Source: Oricola thermophila
Lineage (GTDB): Bacteria > Pseudomonadota > Alphaproteobacteria > Rhizobiales > Rhizobiaceae
Direction of reading: 5' to 3'
Length of the DNA stretch: 64,000 bases
NCBI RefSeq assembly: GCF_013358405.1
Contig: NZ_CP054836.1
Coordinates: 744,001 to 808,000 of the forward strand
Under the pieces are notes generated by a model, which made no database searches, had not been told where the DNA came from, and saw nothing but the letters and a program-made list of their open reading frames with translations. Positions 26,304 to 35,011 of the stretch are shown one piece after another. Positions within the stretch are counted from its first letter, which is position 1; the number at the start of each line of letters is the position of its first letter. A program made the translations under genes and the position numbers.

Positions 26304-27352
26304 GCAAGGCCGTCGTCTTCGAAAATGTGAGCATTGTCTTCGGCTCCGCCCCGCAATCCGCCCTGCCGCTGATGGACCAGGGCATGAGCCGTTCCGAAAT
26401 CCAGGCTGAGACGGGCCAGGTGCTGGGGGTGCATGACTGCACCCTCGAAGTGGAGGAAGGCGAAATTCTGGTGCTGATGGGGTTGTCGGGTTCCGGCAAA
26501 TCCACGTTGCTACGCGCAGTCAACGGGCTGAACCGGGTAGTGCGCGGCCGGGTTCTTGTCGACGGCGGCGACGGGCCGGTCGACATAACGAATGCCGATG
26601 CCGCCGAACTGCGCTACATGCGGCGCGAATGCATATCGATGGTGTTCCAGCAGTTCGGCCTGCTTCCTTGGCGCAACGTGATCGATAATGTGGCCTTTGG
26701 TCTCGAGCTGTCCGGGGTCAGTCGCGCCGAGAGGGAAGAAACGGCACGCGAAAAGCTCAAGCTGGTGGGGCTGACCGATTGGGCTGACCGGAAGGTCGCA
26801 GAACTTTCTGGCGGCATGCAGCAGCGCGTCGGTCTCGCGCGCGCCTTCGCCACAGATGCGCCGATTCTCCTGATGGACGAACCATTCTCGGCGCTCGACC
26901 CGTTGATCCGCACTCGGCTCCAGGACGAATTGTTGGAGCTCCAGGCCAATCTGAAGCGGACGATTGTCTTCGTCAGTCACGACCTCGATGAGGCGTTCAA
27001 GATCGGCGGCCGGATCGCCATATTGGAAGGAGGTCGGATCGTTCAATGCGGGACGCCGCAGGAGATCATCCGCAATCCGGTCAACGATTACGTCGCCGAC
27101 TTCGTCGCGCACATGAATCCGCTGGGCGTGCTGTGCGCCGAAGACGTTATGGTCGAGGGCACCGCACCCGCGCAAGCGAAAGCGGTCGCGCATGACATGG
27201 CAGTCAGCGAGATCATGGATATCTTCTTGTCGAGCGACCAGCCGCTGCAGGTGCTTCGGGCGGGTGCGCCTGTTGGCGTCGTCACCCCCCAGAGCATTCT
27301 GGCGAGTCTCGCCGGAAAGCCGACGGTCGGCGACAGCGCCGGTCCGAATTGA
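26300..27352 (+). CDS. choV: Choline ABC transporter ATP-binding protein
   Basis: 350 residues of the ProV/OpuAA class. Walker A GLSGSGKST (near 63-71), Q-loop FQQFGLLPWRN, signature LSGGMQQRVGLARA and Walker B ILLMDEPFSALDP are intact. The part after about residue 275 is a short C-terminal extension in the place where longer relatives have CBS domains used for osmotic sensing. It powers choline import with ChoW and ChoX. ATG 26300 overlaps the choW stop. Confidence 0.92.
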   Translation: MSKAVVFENVSIVFGSAPQSALPLMDQGMSRSEIQAETGQVLGVHDCTLEVEEGEILVLMGLSGSGKSTLLRAVNGLNRVVRGRVLVDGGDGPVDITNADAAELRYMRRECISMVFQQFGLLPWRNVIDNVAFGLELSGVSRAEREETAREKLKLVGLTDWADRKVAELSGGMQQRVGLARAFATDAPILLMDEPFSALDPLIRTRLQDELLELQANLKRTIVFVSHDLDEAFKIGGRIAILEGGRIVQCGTPQEIIRNPVNDYVADFVAHMNPLGVLCAEDVMVEGTAPAQAKAVAHDMAVSEIMDIFLSSDQPLQVLRAGAPVGVVTPQSILASLAGKPTVGDSAGPN

Positions 27353-27443
27353 AAAACCGGTCCGTAAAACGCATCCGCCCATTGGACGCGTGTGCCAAAT
27401 AACTTATCTGCGAAATGCAATTGCGGACAGGAAGGAAAGCGCG

Positions 27444-28556
27444 GTGGCTATCAGGGACCTCGTTCTGGAACAGTTGAAGCGGGTCAAGGGCCCGGATCTT
27501 TCGGGCAATATCGTAGACTTGGGCCTGGTCTCGGAGATCGTGGCGACCGACGGGAAGGTGTTTTTCTCGATCACGGTGCCGGCCGAACGCGCCGAACAAC
27601 TCGAACCGTTGCGTGAAGCGGCCGAGCGCGCTGCCCTTTCCGTCGCAGGGGTGGAGAAGGCTTCGGTCGTGCTGACCGCCGAAAAAATGACCGGCGAGGG
27701 CGGACAGCCGGGCGCGCCGCGTCGTCCGGTGCCTCCGCAAGGCGCTCCGCGCAAGCCTGCCGGTGTTCCCGGAATTAGTTCCATCATCGCCGTGGCGTCG
27801 GGAAAGGGGGGCGTCGGCAAGTCCACGACTGCGGTTAACCTCGCCCTTGCATTGAAAACGCTTGGGTTGAGGGTGGGGATCCTCGATGCCGACATCTACG
27901 GCCCCTCCATGCCGCGCCTTATGGGTATCAGCGGCCGCCCGCAGTCGGCCGGCGGGCGTGTACTGAAGCCGATGAAAAACTATGGCCTCAAGGTAATGTC
28001 CATGGGTTTCCTTGTCGACGAGGAAACGCCAATGATCTGGCGCGGGCCTATGGTGATATCCGCGCTCAACCAGATGCTGAAGGAGGTCGAGTGGGGCGAG
28101 CTCGACGTTCTGGTCGTCGACATGCCGCCGGGTACCGGCGATGCACAGTTGACGATGGCACAGAACGTGCCGCTGGCCGGCGCGATCATCGTCTCCACGC
28201 CGCAGGATCTCGCACTGATCGATGCGCGAAAGGGGCTGAACATGTTCCGAAAGGTGGAGGTGCCGGTGCTCGGAATCGTCGAGAACATGAGCTACTTCAT
28301 TTGCCCAGACTGCGGGAGCAGGCATGACATTTTCGGGCATGGTGGCGCGCAGAAGGATGCCGAACGGCTCGGCGTACCATTCCTTGGGGGTATTCCGCTG
28401 ACACTGCAGATCCGCGAAACCTCGGATGCCGGAGAGCCGATCGTCGTGTCCGATCCGGACAGCGCGCATGCGCAGACATATCGCGATATTGCGAAAACCG
28501 TTTGGGAACGCGCAGGCGCGGAACAGCAGTCGGCGCCGAGTATCGTTTTCGAGTAG
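27444..28556 (+). CDS. apbC: Mrp/ApbC-family iron-sulfur cluster carrier ATPase
   Basis: 370 residues from GTG 27444 (after AGGAAGG). N-terminal about 95 residues form a MIP18/DUF59-like domain, followed by a Pro-rich linker and a P-loop NTPase domain with the deviant Walker A SGKGGVGKSTTAVNLA. A CPDC motif near residue 288 is the bridging [Fe-S] site, and VVDMPPGTGDAQLT is the Walker B region. It delivers Fe-S clusters to target proteins. The frame is open upstream into choV but no good start exists there. Confidence 0.9.
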   Translation: MAIRDLVLEQLKRVKGPDLSGNIVDLGLVSEIVATDGKVFFSITVPAERAEQLEPLREAAERAALSVAGVEKASVVLTAEKMTGEGGQPGAPRRPVPPQGAPRKPAGVPGISSIIAVASGKGGVGKSTTAVNLALALKTLGLRVGILDADIYGPSMPRLMGISGRPQSAGGRVLKPMKNYGLKVMSMGFLVDEETPMIWRGPMVISALNQMLKEVEWGELDVLVVDMPPGTGDAQLTMAQNVPLAGAIIVSTPQDLALIDARKGLNMFRKVEVPVLGIVENMSYFICPDCGSRHDIFGHGGAQKDAERLGVPFLGGIPLTLQIRETSDAGEPIVVSDPDSAHAQTYRDIAKTVWERAGAEQQSAPSIVFE

Positions 28557-28674
28557 GAGGCCGGTACCCACCTGCTCGGGTTCAATCCGGAAGTTCCTTG
28601 AACTCGCAGGCATTTTCTATAGGAAAAGGAAATCGGTCCAAGGCGGCGCCGGTTCTTCTCAAGGGAAGCGTCTC

Positions 28675-28911
28675 ATGAATTGCGTGTTTGTTCAATTGCG
28701 TTGCAAGCCGGGGCAGGCCTACAAGGTCGCCGACAAGATCTACGAGCGTGAAATCGCCTCCGAACTCTATTCGACCAGCGGCGATTACGATTTGCTGATG
28801 AAGCTCTATATCCCGGAAGGAGAGGATATCGGGAAGTTCATCAACGACAATATCCTCGATATAGAGGGTATCTCACGTTCGCTCACGACCTTGACCTTCA
28901 AGGCATTCTGA
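28675..28911 (+). CDS. Stand-alone Lrp/AsnC ligand-binding (RAM) domain protein
   Basis: 78 residues, matching only the effector-binding domain of Lrp/AsnC regulators (VFVQLRCKPGQAYKVADKIY, GDYDLLMKLY); the DNA-binding helix-turn-helix is absent. Such single-domain proteins form oligomers and may bind amino acids or modulate full-length Lrp proteins. Start ATG 28675 is preceded by AAGGGAAG. It sits 27 bases before a hydrolase gene and may be cotranscribed with it. One full-length Lrp protein is encoded at 55978-56451. Confidence 0.82.
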   Translation: MNCVFVQLRCKPGQAYKVADKIYEREIASELYSTSGDYDLLMKLYIPEGEDIGKFINDNILDIEGISRSLTTLTFKAF

Positions 28912-28938
28912 CCCGGACTTGGGCCTGCCGGACCTGCC

Positions 28939-29760
28939 ATGCCCCTGTTTCGCGTTCAGAATTGGGATGATGCATACGCCAACGGGGCGAACATTCCCGG
29001 CGGCGAGCGGTGGCCGGAAGCGTGGGTGCAGCCGGCGGCCGACTTTCGGACCGTCACGGGAAAGCGGGCCGAGCTCGATATTGCCTATGGCGATCATCCG
29101 CGTGAAAAGCTCGACTTGTTCTTTCCTGTCGGCGAACCACGAGGGCTGTTCGTCTTCGTGCATGGCGGTTATTGGCTGGCGCTCGACAAGTCCTACTGGT
29201 CTCATCTCGCCGGCGGCGCAATCGGGCACGGCTGGGCCGTTGCCATCCCGTCCTATCCCCTGTGCCCGGAAGTCCGTGTCGCGGATATCGTGCGCTCGGT
29301 TGCCAGGAGCGTCGCGATGGCGGCAGCCAGGGTGGGCGGGCAGATAAGGTTGGCCGGCCATTCGGCAGGTGGACAGGTCGTCACGCGCCTGCTGTGCGGC
29401 GGAACCGGACTACCCGATCCGGTCGCCGCTCGCGTGGACGGGGTAATGTCAATCTCGGGCGTGCATGATCTGCGTCCACTGCTGCGAACCGAGATGAATG
29501 AAACGCTTGGTCTCGACATCCGCGAAGCGCGTGCGGAAAGCCCGGCGCTTCTGGAGCCGGTCATCGACGTGCCGGTTATCTGTTGGGCGGGAGCTGCCGA
29601 AAGGGCAGAGTTCGTGCGCCAGAACGCACTGCTCGCCAATGTATGGCGCGGCCTGGGGCTGGCGACGGAGACGGTCGAGGAGCCGGATCGCCATCATTTC
29701 AGTGTCGTCGACGGGTTGGCACAGGAGGATTCGCCGATGACCACTATCCTTTTCTCCTGA
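28939..29760 (+). CDS. Alpha/beta hydrolase, arylformamidase-like
   Basis: 273 residues. The oxyanion motif HGGYW and nucleophile elbow GHSAGG are those of the hormone-sensitive-lipase/kynurenine-formamidase group, and a late histidine lies in DRHHFSVVDGL. These enzymes hydrolyse N-formylkynurenine or small esters. No kyn genes are adjacent, so a specific reaction is not assigned. The start at ATG 28939 is 27 bases after the small RAM protein gene. Confidence 0.78.
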   Translation: MPLFRVQNWDDAYANGANIPGGERWPEAWVQPAADFRTVTGKRAELDIAYGDHPREKLDLFFPVGEPRGLFVFVHGGYWLALDKSYWSHLAGGAIGHGWAVAIPSYPLCPEVRVADIVRSVARSVAMAAARVGGQIRLAGHSAGGQVVTRLLCGGTGLPDPVAARVDGVMSISGVHDLRPLLRTEMNETLGLDIREARAESPALLEPVIDVPVICWAGAAERAEFVRQNALLANVWRGLGLATETVEEPDRHHFSVVDGLAQEDSPMTTILFS

Positions 29761-29846
29761 TCGGTGTTGCCTGATCCGGGGTCGCATTGGCGGTTCCCGC
29801 CGTTTACAATGTCGGCGGGAATGCGTCTCAATCTCGAGGAGTCACA

Positions 29847-30530
29847 ATGAGCGGGACAATCATCGCTCCGTCCGTGCTGTCGGCGGATTTTTCCAGGCTG
29901 GGCGACGAGATCGAATCCGTCGTGCGCGCCGGCGCCGACTGGATCCACCTGGATGTCATGGACGGCCACTTCGTTCCGAACATCACCTTCGGGCCGCCGG
30001 TCATCAAGGCGGTGCGTGCGCGGACGGACAAGGTGTTCGACTGCCACCTGATGATCGAGCCGTGCGATCCGTTTCTCGGCGCGTTCGCCGATGCGGGCTG
30101 CGACATCATCACGGTCCATGCCGAAGCGACGAAGCATCTCGACCGCTCGCTGCAGGCGATCCGCGATCTCGGCAAGAAGGCCGGCGTGTCGCTCAATCCG
30201 TCGACTCCGGAAAACGTGATCGAATATGTGCTCGACCGGCTCGACCTGGTGCTGCTGATGACGGTCAATCCGGGCTTCGGCGGGCAGGCGTTCATCCCGT
30301 CCGTCGTGGAGAAGGTGAAGAAAATCAAGGCGATGATCGGCGACAGGCCGATCGACATAGAGATCGACGGCGGCGTGACACCGGATACCGCGCCGCTGGT
30401 CGCCGCCGCCGGGGCCAATGTGCTGGTTGCCGGCTCGGCCGTATTCAGGGGCGGCGAGGAAGCCGCCTACAAGGCAAATATCAAGGCGATCCGCGACGCC
30501 GCAGACGGGGCGGCCCGCGCTGCCGCCTGA
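29847..30530 (+). CDS. rpe: Ribulose-phosphate 3-epimerase
   Basis: 227 residues from ATG 29847 after CGAGGAG. Conserved motifs are [48 protein letters not shown] and [11 protein letters not shown], with all metal-binding His/Asp residues in place. It interconverts ribulose-5-phosphate and xylulose-5-phosphate in the pentose phosphate pathway. It stands in a run with a thioredoxin-like gene and gph. No Calvin-cycle genes (rbcLS, prk) are in this window, so a link with the CO dehydrogenase for autotrophy cannot be claimed. Confidence 0.93.
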   Translation: MSGTIIAPSVLSADFSRLGDEIESVVRAGADWIHLDVMDGHFVPNITFGPPVIKAVRARTDKVFDCHLMIEPCDPFLGAFADAGCDIITVHAEATKHLDRSLQAIRDLGKKAGVSLNPSTPENVIEYVLDRLDLVLLMTVNPGFGGQAFIPSVVEKVKKIKAMIGDRPIDIEIDGGVTPDTAPLVAAAGANVLVAGSAVFRGGEEAAYKANIKAIRDAADGAARAAA

Positions 30531-30548
30531 ACTGCAAGGAGGTTCCCC

Positions 30549-31106
30549 ATGGCCGCAATTCCCCCTGTGTGCGATTTCGGCTGGAAGGCCGTGGACGCCA
30601 GCCTGACGAGTACGGATGGCCGGGTGGTGTCGATCTTCGATTGCGCCGGGCCGAACGGGCTGGTCGTCGCATTCATCTGCAATCACTGCCCCTACGTGAA
30701 GGCGGTGATCGACCGGATCGTGCGCGATGCGCGGGACCTGGATGCGCTGGGCGTCGGGTTCGTGGCGATCAACTCCAACGACGCGGAAGCCTATCCGGAG
30801 GACTCCTTCGACAACATGAAGTCGTTCGCATCGGCGCACGGTTTCACGTTTCCCTACCTGCACGACGAGGACCAGTCGGTCGCGCGTGCCTATGACGCCG
30901 TGTGCACGCCCGATTTCTTCGGCTTCAACAAGGACATGGAGCTGCAGTATCGCGGCCGGCTCGACGCATCGCGCAAGCAGGCCGGCGGTGCGGACCTGCG
31001 GCGTGACCTGTTCGAGGCGATGAGGCAGGTGGCCGAGACGGGGCAGGGGCCGCGTGACCAGATCCCGTCGATGGGCTGCTCGATCAAGTGGAAGGACGCC
31101 GCGTGA
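30549..31106 (+). CDS. Thioredoxin-fold protein with CNHC motif (AhpC/TSA-like)
   Basis: 185 residues. It contains FICNHCPYV, a CxxC pair at Cys44 and Cys47, followed by a thioredoxin/peroxiredoxin fold pattern (VGFVAINSNDAEAYPEDSF) and CTPDFFGF. This matches a widespread family of thioredoxin-like proteins of unknown partner, sometimes labelled redoxin-domain. No signal peptide, so cytoplasmic. It follows rpe by 18 bases and its stop overlaps the gph start (GTGA), so it is in an operon with both. Confidence 0.82.
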   Translation: MAAIPPVCDFGWKAVDASLTSTDGRVVSIFDCAGPNGLVVAFICNHCPYVKAVIDRIVRDARDLDALGVGFVAINSNDAEAYPEDSFDNMKSFASAHGFTFPYLHDEDQSVARAYDAVCTPDFFGFNKDMELQYRGRLDASRKQAGGADLRRDLFEAMRQVAETGQGPRDQIPSMGCSIKWKDAA

Positions 31107-31813
31107 GCACACGCTTCGCACAGAACGGCGCGCGTTGCGGCTGGCCGCAGGCGGTGCTGTTCGACCTGGATGGAACGCTGATCGATTCCGTGCCGGACCT
31201 GGCCGCGGCGGTCAACGAGGTGCTTGCCGCCGAGGGCCGGGAGCCGCTGCCCCGCGAAGATGTTCGCGCAATGGTCGGCCATGGCGTGCGCAAGCTGGTG
31301 GAGCGCGCATTCGCCGCACGGCGAATGCCGCTGGACGGCGAGGCGCTGGACCGGATGACCGGGCGCATGATGACGGCCTATGGCAACAGGCTCACCGCGG
31401 ACACCACGCTGCTGCCCGGCGCGGAGGCGCTGCTTGCCGCCTATGCGCGGGTCGGCGTGAAGATCGGTGTCGTCACCAACAAGCCGGAAGCGTTCGCGCG
31501 CGAGATACTGGACCATTTCGGCCTCGGGCCGTCGGTGGATGTCGTCGTCGGCGGCGATAGCGGGCCGGCGCGCAAGCCGGCGCCCGACATGCTTCGCCAT
31601 GCCATGGAGGAGATCGGCCTTGGCGCCGACAGGGCGGTGATGGTGGGCGACAGCGCTGCCGACATCGATGCGGCGAGGGCGGTGCCGATGGCCTCGATTG
31701 CCGTGCGCGGCGGATACACGACCGTTCCGGTGGACGAACTCGGCGCCGATATCGTGATCGACAAGCTGGGTGGCGTGCCGCAGGCGATCGAACGGCTCAA
31801 GGAGCCGGCGTAA
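31103..31813 (+). CDS. gph: Phosphoglycolate phosphatase (HAD superfamily)
   Basis: 236 residues from GTG 31103, whose bases overlap the previous stop codon; another GTG at 31088 is possible. HAD motifs: FDLDGTLIDS, VVTNKPE, RKPAPD and MVGDSAADIDAAR. It removes phosphate from 2-phosphoglycolate. It forms an rpe-redoxin-gph run. The last 17 bases overlap the convergent suhB-like gene, where the short hairpin CGGCTC-aag-GAGCCG (31793-31807) may mark the ends of both transcripts. Confidence 0.88.
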   Translation: MSTRFAQNGARCGWPQAVLFDLDGTLIDSVPDLAAAVNEVLAAEGREPLPREDVRAMVGHGVRKLVERAFAARRMPLDGEALDRMTGRMMTAYGNRLTADTTLLPGAEALLAAYARVGVKIGVVTNKPEAFAREILDHFGLGPSVDVVVGGDSGPARKPAPDMLRHAMEEIGLGADRAVMVGDSAADIDAARAVPMASIAVRGGYTTVPVDELGADIVIDKLGGVPQAIERLKEPA

Positions 31814-32609
31814 CCGACTGCCAGCCGAATGCCTTGCGGGCAATCGTCTCGATCTGCGGGAAAACATGCGGGCCGCCGGCGATGACGCCGGTGCCGTGAA
31901 CGACAACGGTCGCCGGATCGAGCGGCATGATCTCGCCGCCCGCTTCCTCGATCATCAAAAGGCCTGCGATGCAGTCCCAGGAATTCATGTGTTGCTCGAC
32001 ATAACCGATCAGCCTGCCCGAGGCGACATAGGCAAGCATCAGCGCGCCGGAAGCGTTGCGGAAGAAAACGCCGCCCTGCGCGACAAGATCGGCAATCAGC
32101 CGGACTACGCTGTCGCCATCCTGGCGGGAGGCGAAGCCGGTGGCGACCGAACCCTGGGCCAGGCTGGGCGACTGCGATGCCCTGATCGGTTTGCCGTTGA
32201 GGAAGGCGCCCTTGCCTCGTTCGGCCCAGAAGGTCTCGTCATGTGACGGCTCGCAGATCACGCCGATCTCGGTGGTCCCTTCGAAGGAACAGGCCAGCAC
32301 GACGCACCAGGCGGGAATGCCGGAGACGAAATTCGCCGTGCCGTCGATCGGATCGATGACCCAGACGTAACCGGTCGAACCTTCGACCGAAGCGTGTTCC
32401 TCGCCGACAATGCCGTCGTCGGGATAGGCTTCCGCGAGCGCGTTGCGAATGAAGGTTTCCACTTCCCGGTCGGCGTTGGAAACAAGGTCCTGGTGGCCCT
32501 TGTTCTCGATGGTCAGCGTGTCGAGCGAGCGGAAGTGCTTCATGCCGAGCTCCGCCGCGCGGCGCGCGAGGTCGATGGCGAAGGCAAGACGTTCGGAGGG
32601 CTGGGGCAT
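31797..32609 (-). CDS. Inositol monophosphatase family protein (SuhB/CysQ-like)
   Basis: 270 residues with the Mg-dependent phosphatase motifs GEEHAS, WVIDPIDGTANFV and WDCIAGLLMIEEAGG. Family members dephosphorylate inositol-1-phosphate, histidinol phosphate or 3'-phosphoadenosine phosphates, so the substrate is uncertain. It converges on gph with a 17-base overlap of coding ends. It starts at ATG 32609 with no gene directly upstream. Confidence 0.87.
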   Translation of the reverse strand: MPQPSERLAFAIDLARRAAELGMKHFRSLDTLTIENKGHQDLVSNADREVETFIRNALAEAYPDDGIVGEEHASVEGSTGYVWVIDPIDGTANFVSGIPAWCVVLACSFEGTTEIGVICEPSHDETFWAERGKGAFLNGKPIRASQSPSLAQGSVATGFASRQDGDSVVRLIADLVAQGGVFFRNASGALMLAYVASGRLIGYVEQHMNSWDCIAGLLMIEEAGGEIMPLDPATVVVHGTGVIAGGPHVFPQIETIARKAFGWQSVTPAP

Positions 32610-32882
32610 GGCGCGGTTCCTGTCGGGCGGGAAGCTTCGGAATAATGGCCGAATGTGTCAGCCAGTTAAAGGAAACCACGGTAAATTGCACTCTTGCCGC
32701 GCCGGATAGTGCGAAGCCGCGCCGTCGCTGAATATGCCGGCTTGCGGCACGCCATCGTCCGATCTTGCATTCGGGACTTCGCCCATGCGGACCGGATTCG
32801 CGGCCTGACATGAACCAGGCCAGGGCAGGGACCGGCGAAAAGACTTCATGGATCAACGCGGCGGATTTTCACGCCGACGCGG
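32610..32882. other. Intergenic spacer
   Basis: About 270 bases between the suhB-like gene and the small gene ending at 32883. I find no gene, RNA or repeat here; it should hold the promoter of the minus-strand suhB-like gene. Confidence 0.4.
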
Positions 32883-33185
32883 TCAGTCGCCTTTCTTGAG
32901 CGAGGACCTTGGCAGGCCGTGCTGCTTGGACGGCGGCGTATGGCTGACATCGATCGGGCCGACGAGGGTGCCCAAGGCGATCAGGATGCGGCGTAACAAT
33001 CCGCTTTCCTCGCCCGGCATGCCCTCCTCGAGCGCGACGTCCTCCTCGGAGACATTGTATTCCCAGCGGCGCAGAATCTCGATCTTCTGTTCCCTGTCCA
33101 GATCGTCCGCCTCGAGAACCGCCTCGGGTGTCTCGAACACGTCGGACGGATCCGCAAGCGCCTTCTCGTAACGTTGGGCGTCCAT
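32883..33185 (-). CDS. Conserved hypothetical acidic protein, rhizobial type
   Basis: 100 residues from ATG 33185 (MDAQRYEKALADPSDVFETP). The frame is open to 33362, but the upstream part overlaps the next gene and lacks a ribosome site. The protein is rich in Asp and Glu in its first half (DREQKIEILRRWEYNVSEED) and has a hydrophobic stretch ILIALGTLVG near residue 70. The pattern resembles a small family seen in rhizobia with the conserved EKIEILRRWEYD phrase; no function is known to me. It lies 11 bases after a small membrane protein gene. Confidence 0.65.
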   Translation of the reverse strand: MDAQRYEKALADPSDVFETPEAVLEADDLDREQKIEILRRWEYNVSEEDVALEEGMPGEESGLLRRILIALGTLVGPIDVSHTPPSKQHGLPRSSLKKGD

Positions 33186-33196
33186 CCTGTCCCGTC

Positions 33197-33400
33197 CTAA
33201 TCCTGACTGGTCAGCGTCAGATACATCAGCACCAGATAGACTGCCGGCATGACTGCCAGAACGATGAACTCCAAGCCGAGCGAGATACCGCAATTGCTCG
33301 CTTGCATCCGGTAAGCGACAAAAACGACGCCTGCCAAGATGACCAGCAGCCCGACGAACCATGGTGTGAGACGTTTGCGCTTGTGTGTTTCGGCAGCCAT
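33197..33400 (-). CDS. Small membrane protein of unknown function
   Basis: 67 residues with two predicted membrane helices (PWFVGLLVILAGVVFVAY and LEFIVLAVMPAVYLVLMYL) and a basic N terminus (MAAETHKRKR). It is the first of two small minus-strand genes divergent from the cox cluster. I do not recognise the family. Confidence 0.55.
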   Translation of the reverse strand: MAAETHKRKRLTPWFVGLLVILAGVVFVAYRMQASNCGISLGLEFIVLAVMPAVYLVLMYLTLTSQD

Positions 33401-33649
33401 GAGCAGTACCCCGTTAAGTTTCGCCTGATTGAAACCTGCCTAGTCCGTTTGACCGCTCCTGCCATTGACCGCGGTCAATCGCGGACGCAATGGTGTTGTC
33501 CGGCCGGGCGCTGCCGCCGATTGCAATATCCGGCAGATTGCCGACTCGCCCATCAGCCGTTAGCCCTTGGAGCCGTAACGCAGCCGCGGTTCACCGGATC
33601 GTCAGTGTCTTCTGCCGAAACGTGACAGCGGGATCGATATAAGCGATAT
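33401..33649. promoter_or_regulatory. Intergenic region upstream of the MHYT-LytTR gene
   Basis: About 250 bases that must carry the promoter for coxC. A direct repeat of CGATATA (33635-33641 and 33644-33650) immediately precedes and overlaps the first possible start codon of coxC. No half-site like those at 34865-34903 is visible here. Confidence 0.35.
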
Positions 33650-34846
33650 ATGCTGCGCATCGAAGAGGAGGAATTCGATCGCACCGTCATGATTACACCA
33701 ACCTATGACTACCTGCTGGTTGCGGCATCCGTGCTTGTTTCGCTCATGGCGTCATTTACGGGCCTGACGCTGACCAAGGGGATCTCCGCGCTGCCGGCCG
33801 GGCGGCGCAAGATGCAGATCGTCATGGCAGCGTTGGCGCTTGGCGGCGGCATCTGGTCGATGCATTTCGTTGCGATCCTGGCGATGCGCTTCCCGCTGCC
33901 GATAGACTACGATTCCATCTACACGCTGGGCTCCGCCCTGATCGCCATCCTGATGGCCGGCCTGGCGCTCCTGATCATGCATTTCGCGCCGAGGACATGG
34001 GTCAGCCAGATCGTCGCCGGCGTGATCCTCGGCAACGGCATCGTCGTCATGCACTATGTCGGCATGTCGGCCTTGCGCGGCTGCCTGGCGCTGTACGACC
34101 CGGTCGGCGTCATCCTTTCCGTCGTCGGCGCTACGGTGATGGGAATAATCGCCATCAGCGTGGCCTACGCCAAGCGGGACACGGCGCATATCCTCGCCTC
34201 GACGGTCATCTTCGGGTCGTCGGTCGTCGTCGTGCATTTCGTCGCCATCGCCTGGACCTCGTTCCAGGCTTCCGACTCATTTGCCGGCACGACGCCGCTG
34301 ATCGAGAACGGCATGCTGGCACTGCTTGTCATGTTCTCGGCCTTCGTGATCTGCGGCACGTTCCTGCTCGCCTCGACCAATTACGTCTTCACGGGTTTCG
34401 GCAGCGCGGTGACTGCGGGCGCTCCGGCCGCGGTTTTCGCGGGCGTGCCGGAGGGCGGCGAAGAACCGCTGCCCGAGGAGGTGCTTCCCGCCGCATTCGT
34501 TCCGCATGGCGACGCGCCGCGCATTCCCTATGAGCGCGACAAGCGCACCTGTTTCATCCCGGCTGACCAGGTGATCGCCCTGCGCGCCGAAGGCCACTAC
34601 ACGGTGCTCTACACACGCGAGGAAAAGCTGTTCTGCCCCTGGTCCATCTCGGAAGCGGAAAAACGGCTGCCCGATTCGGTGTTCCTGCGCACGCACCGCA
34701 GCTATCTCGTCAATATCCACCAGGTGACCGCGTTCGAGCGCCACAAGGACAGCGGGTCCTGCCATTTCGACGGCGTGCAGTCGTTGAAACTGGTGCCGGT
34801 CAGCCGCGGCAACATCGTGGTCGTACGCGAGGCGCTCGGCCTCTAG
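33650..34846 (+). CDS. coxC: MHYT-domain membrane sensor with LytTR DNA-binding domain, CoxC/CoxH-like
   Basis: 398 residues. About seven membrane helices (residues 15-250) carry the MHYT repeats WSMHFVAI, VMHYVGMSA and VVHFVAIAW, thought to bind metal and perhaps sense CO, O2 or NO. The C-terminal 100 residues are a LytTR DNA-binding domain (FIPADQVIALRAEGHYTVLY, FLRTHRSYLVNIHQV). This exact architecture is known from CoxC and CoxH of Oligotropha CO oxidisers. The first ATG has no clear ribosome site; ATG 33689 lies 17 bases after AGGAGG. It directly precedes coxM and is the only obvious regulator of the cluster. Confidence 0.85.
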   Translation: MLRIEEEEFDRTVMITPTYDYLLVAASVLVSLMASFTGLTLTKGISALPAGRRKMQIVMAALALGGGIWSMHFVAILAMRFPLPIDYDSIYTLGSALIAILMAGLALLIMHFAPRTWVSQIVAGVILGNGIVVMHYVGMSALRGCLALYDPVGVILSVVGATVMGIIAISVAYAKRDTAHILASTVIFGSSVVVVHFVAIAWTSFQASDSFAGTTPLIENGMLALLVMFSAFVICGTFLLASTNYVFTGFGSAVTAGAPAAVFAGVPEGGEEPLPEEVLPAAFVPHGDAPRIPYERDKRTCFIPADQVIALRAEGHYTVLYTREEKLFCPWSISEAEKRLPDSVFLRTHRSYLVNIHQVTAFERHKDSGSCHFDGVQSLKLVPVSRGNIVVVREALGL

Positions 34847-34864
34847 GGCCGACAGGGCACTGTT

Positions 34865-34903
34865 TCGCATTTCGTGCGGATAAATCGCATTTCGTGAAAT
34901 GCG
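34865..34903. promoter_or_regulatory. Triple half-site array between coxC and coxM, candidate LytTR binding site
   Basis: The 12-mer TCGCATTTCGTG occurs twice in direct orientation (34865-34876 and 34885-34896), exactly 20 bases apart. A third, inverted copy of the core follows, so that CGCATTTC (34886-34893) and GAAATGCG (34896-34903) form a perfect 8-base palindrome around GT. LytTR proteins are known to bind pairs of direct repeats about two helical turns apart. The array lies about 110 bases before coxM. Confidence 0.6.
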
Positions 34904-35011
34904 CCGCGCCGGCCATGTCTTAGCGGTCGCCTGCGACAGTGCGCATCATATCCTTCCCACCACGCGGACGCCGGAGCAAACCGGGGCTGTCCGTTGTGCG
35001 GGAGGATACGC

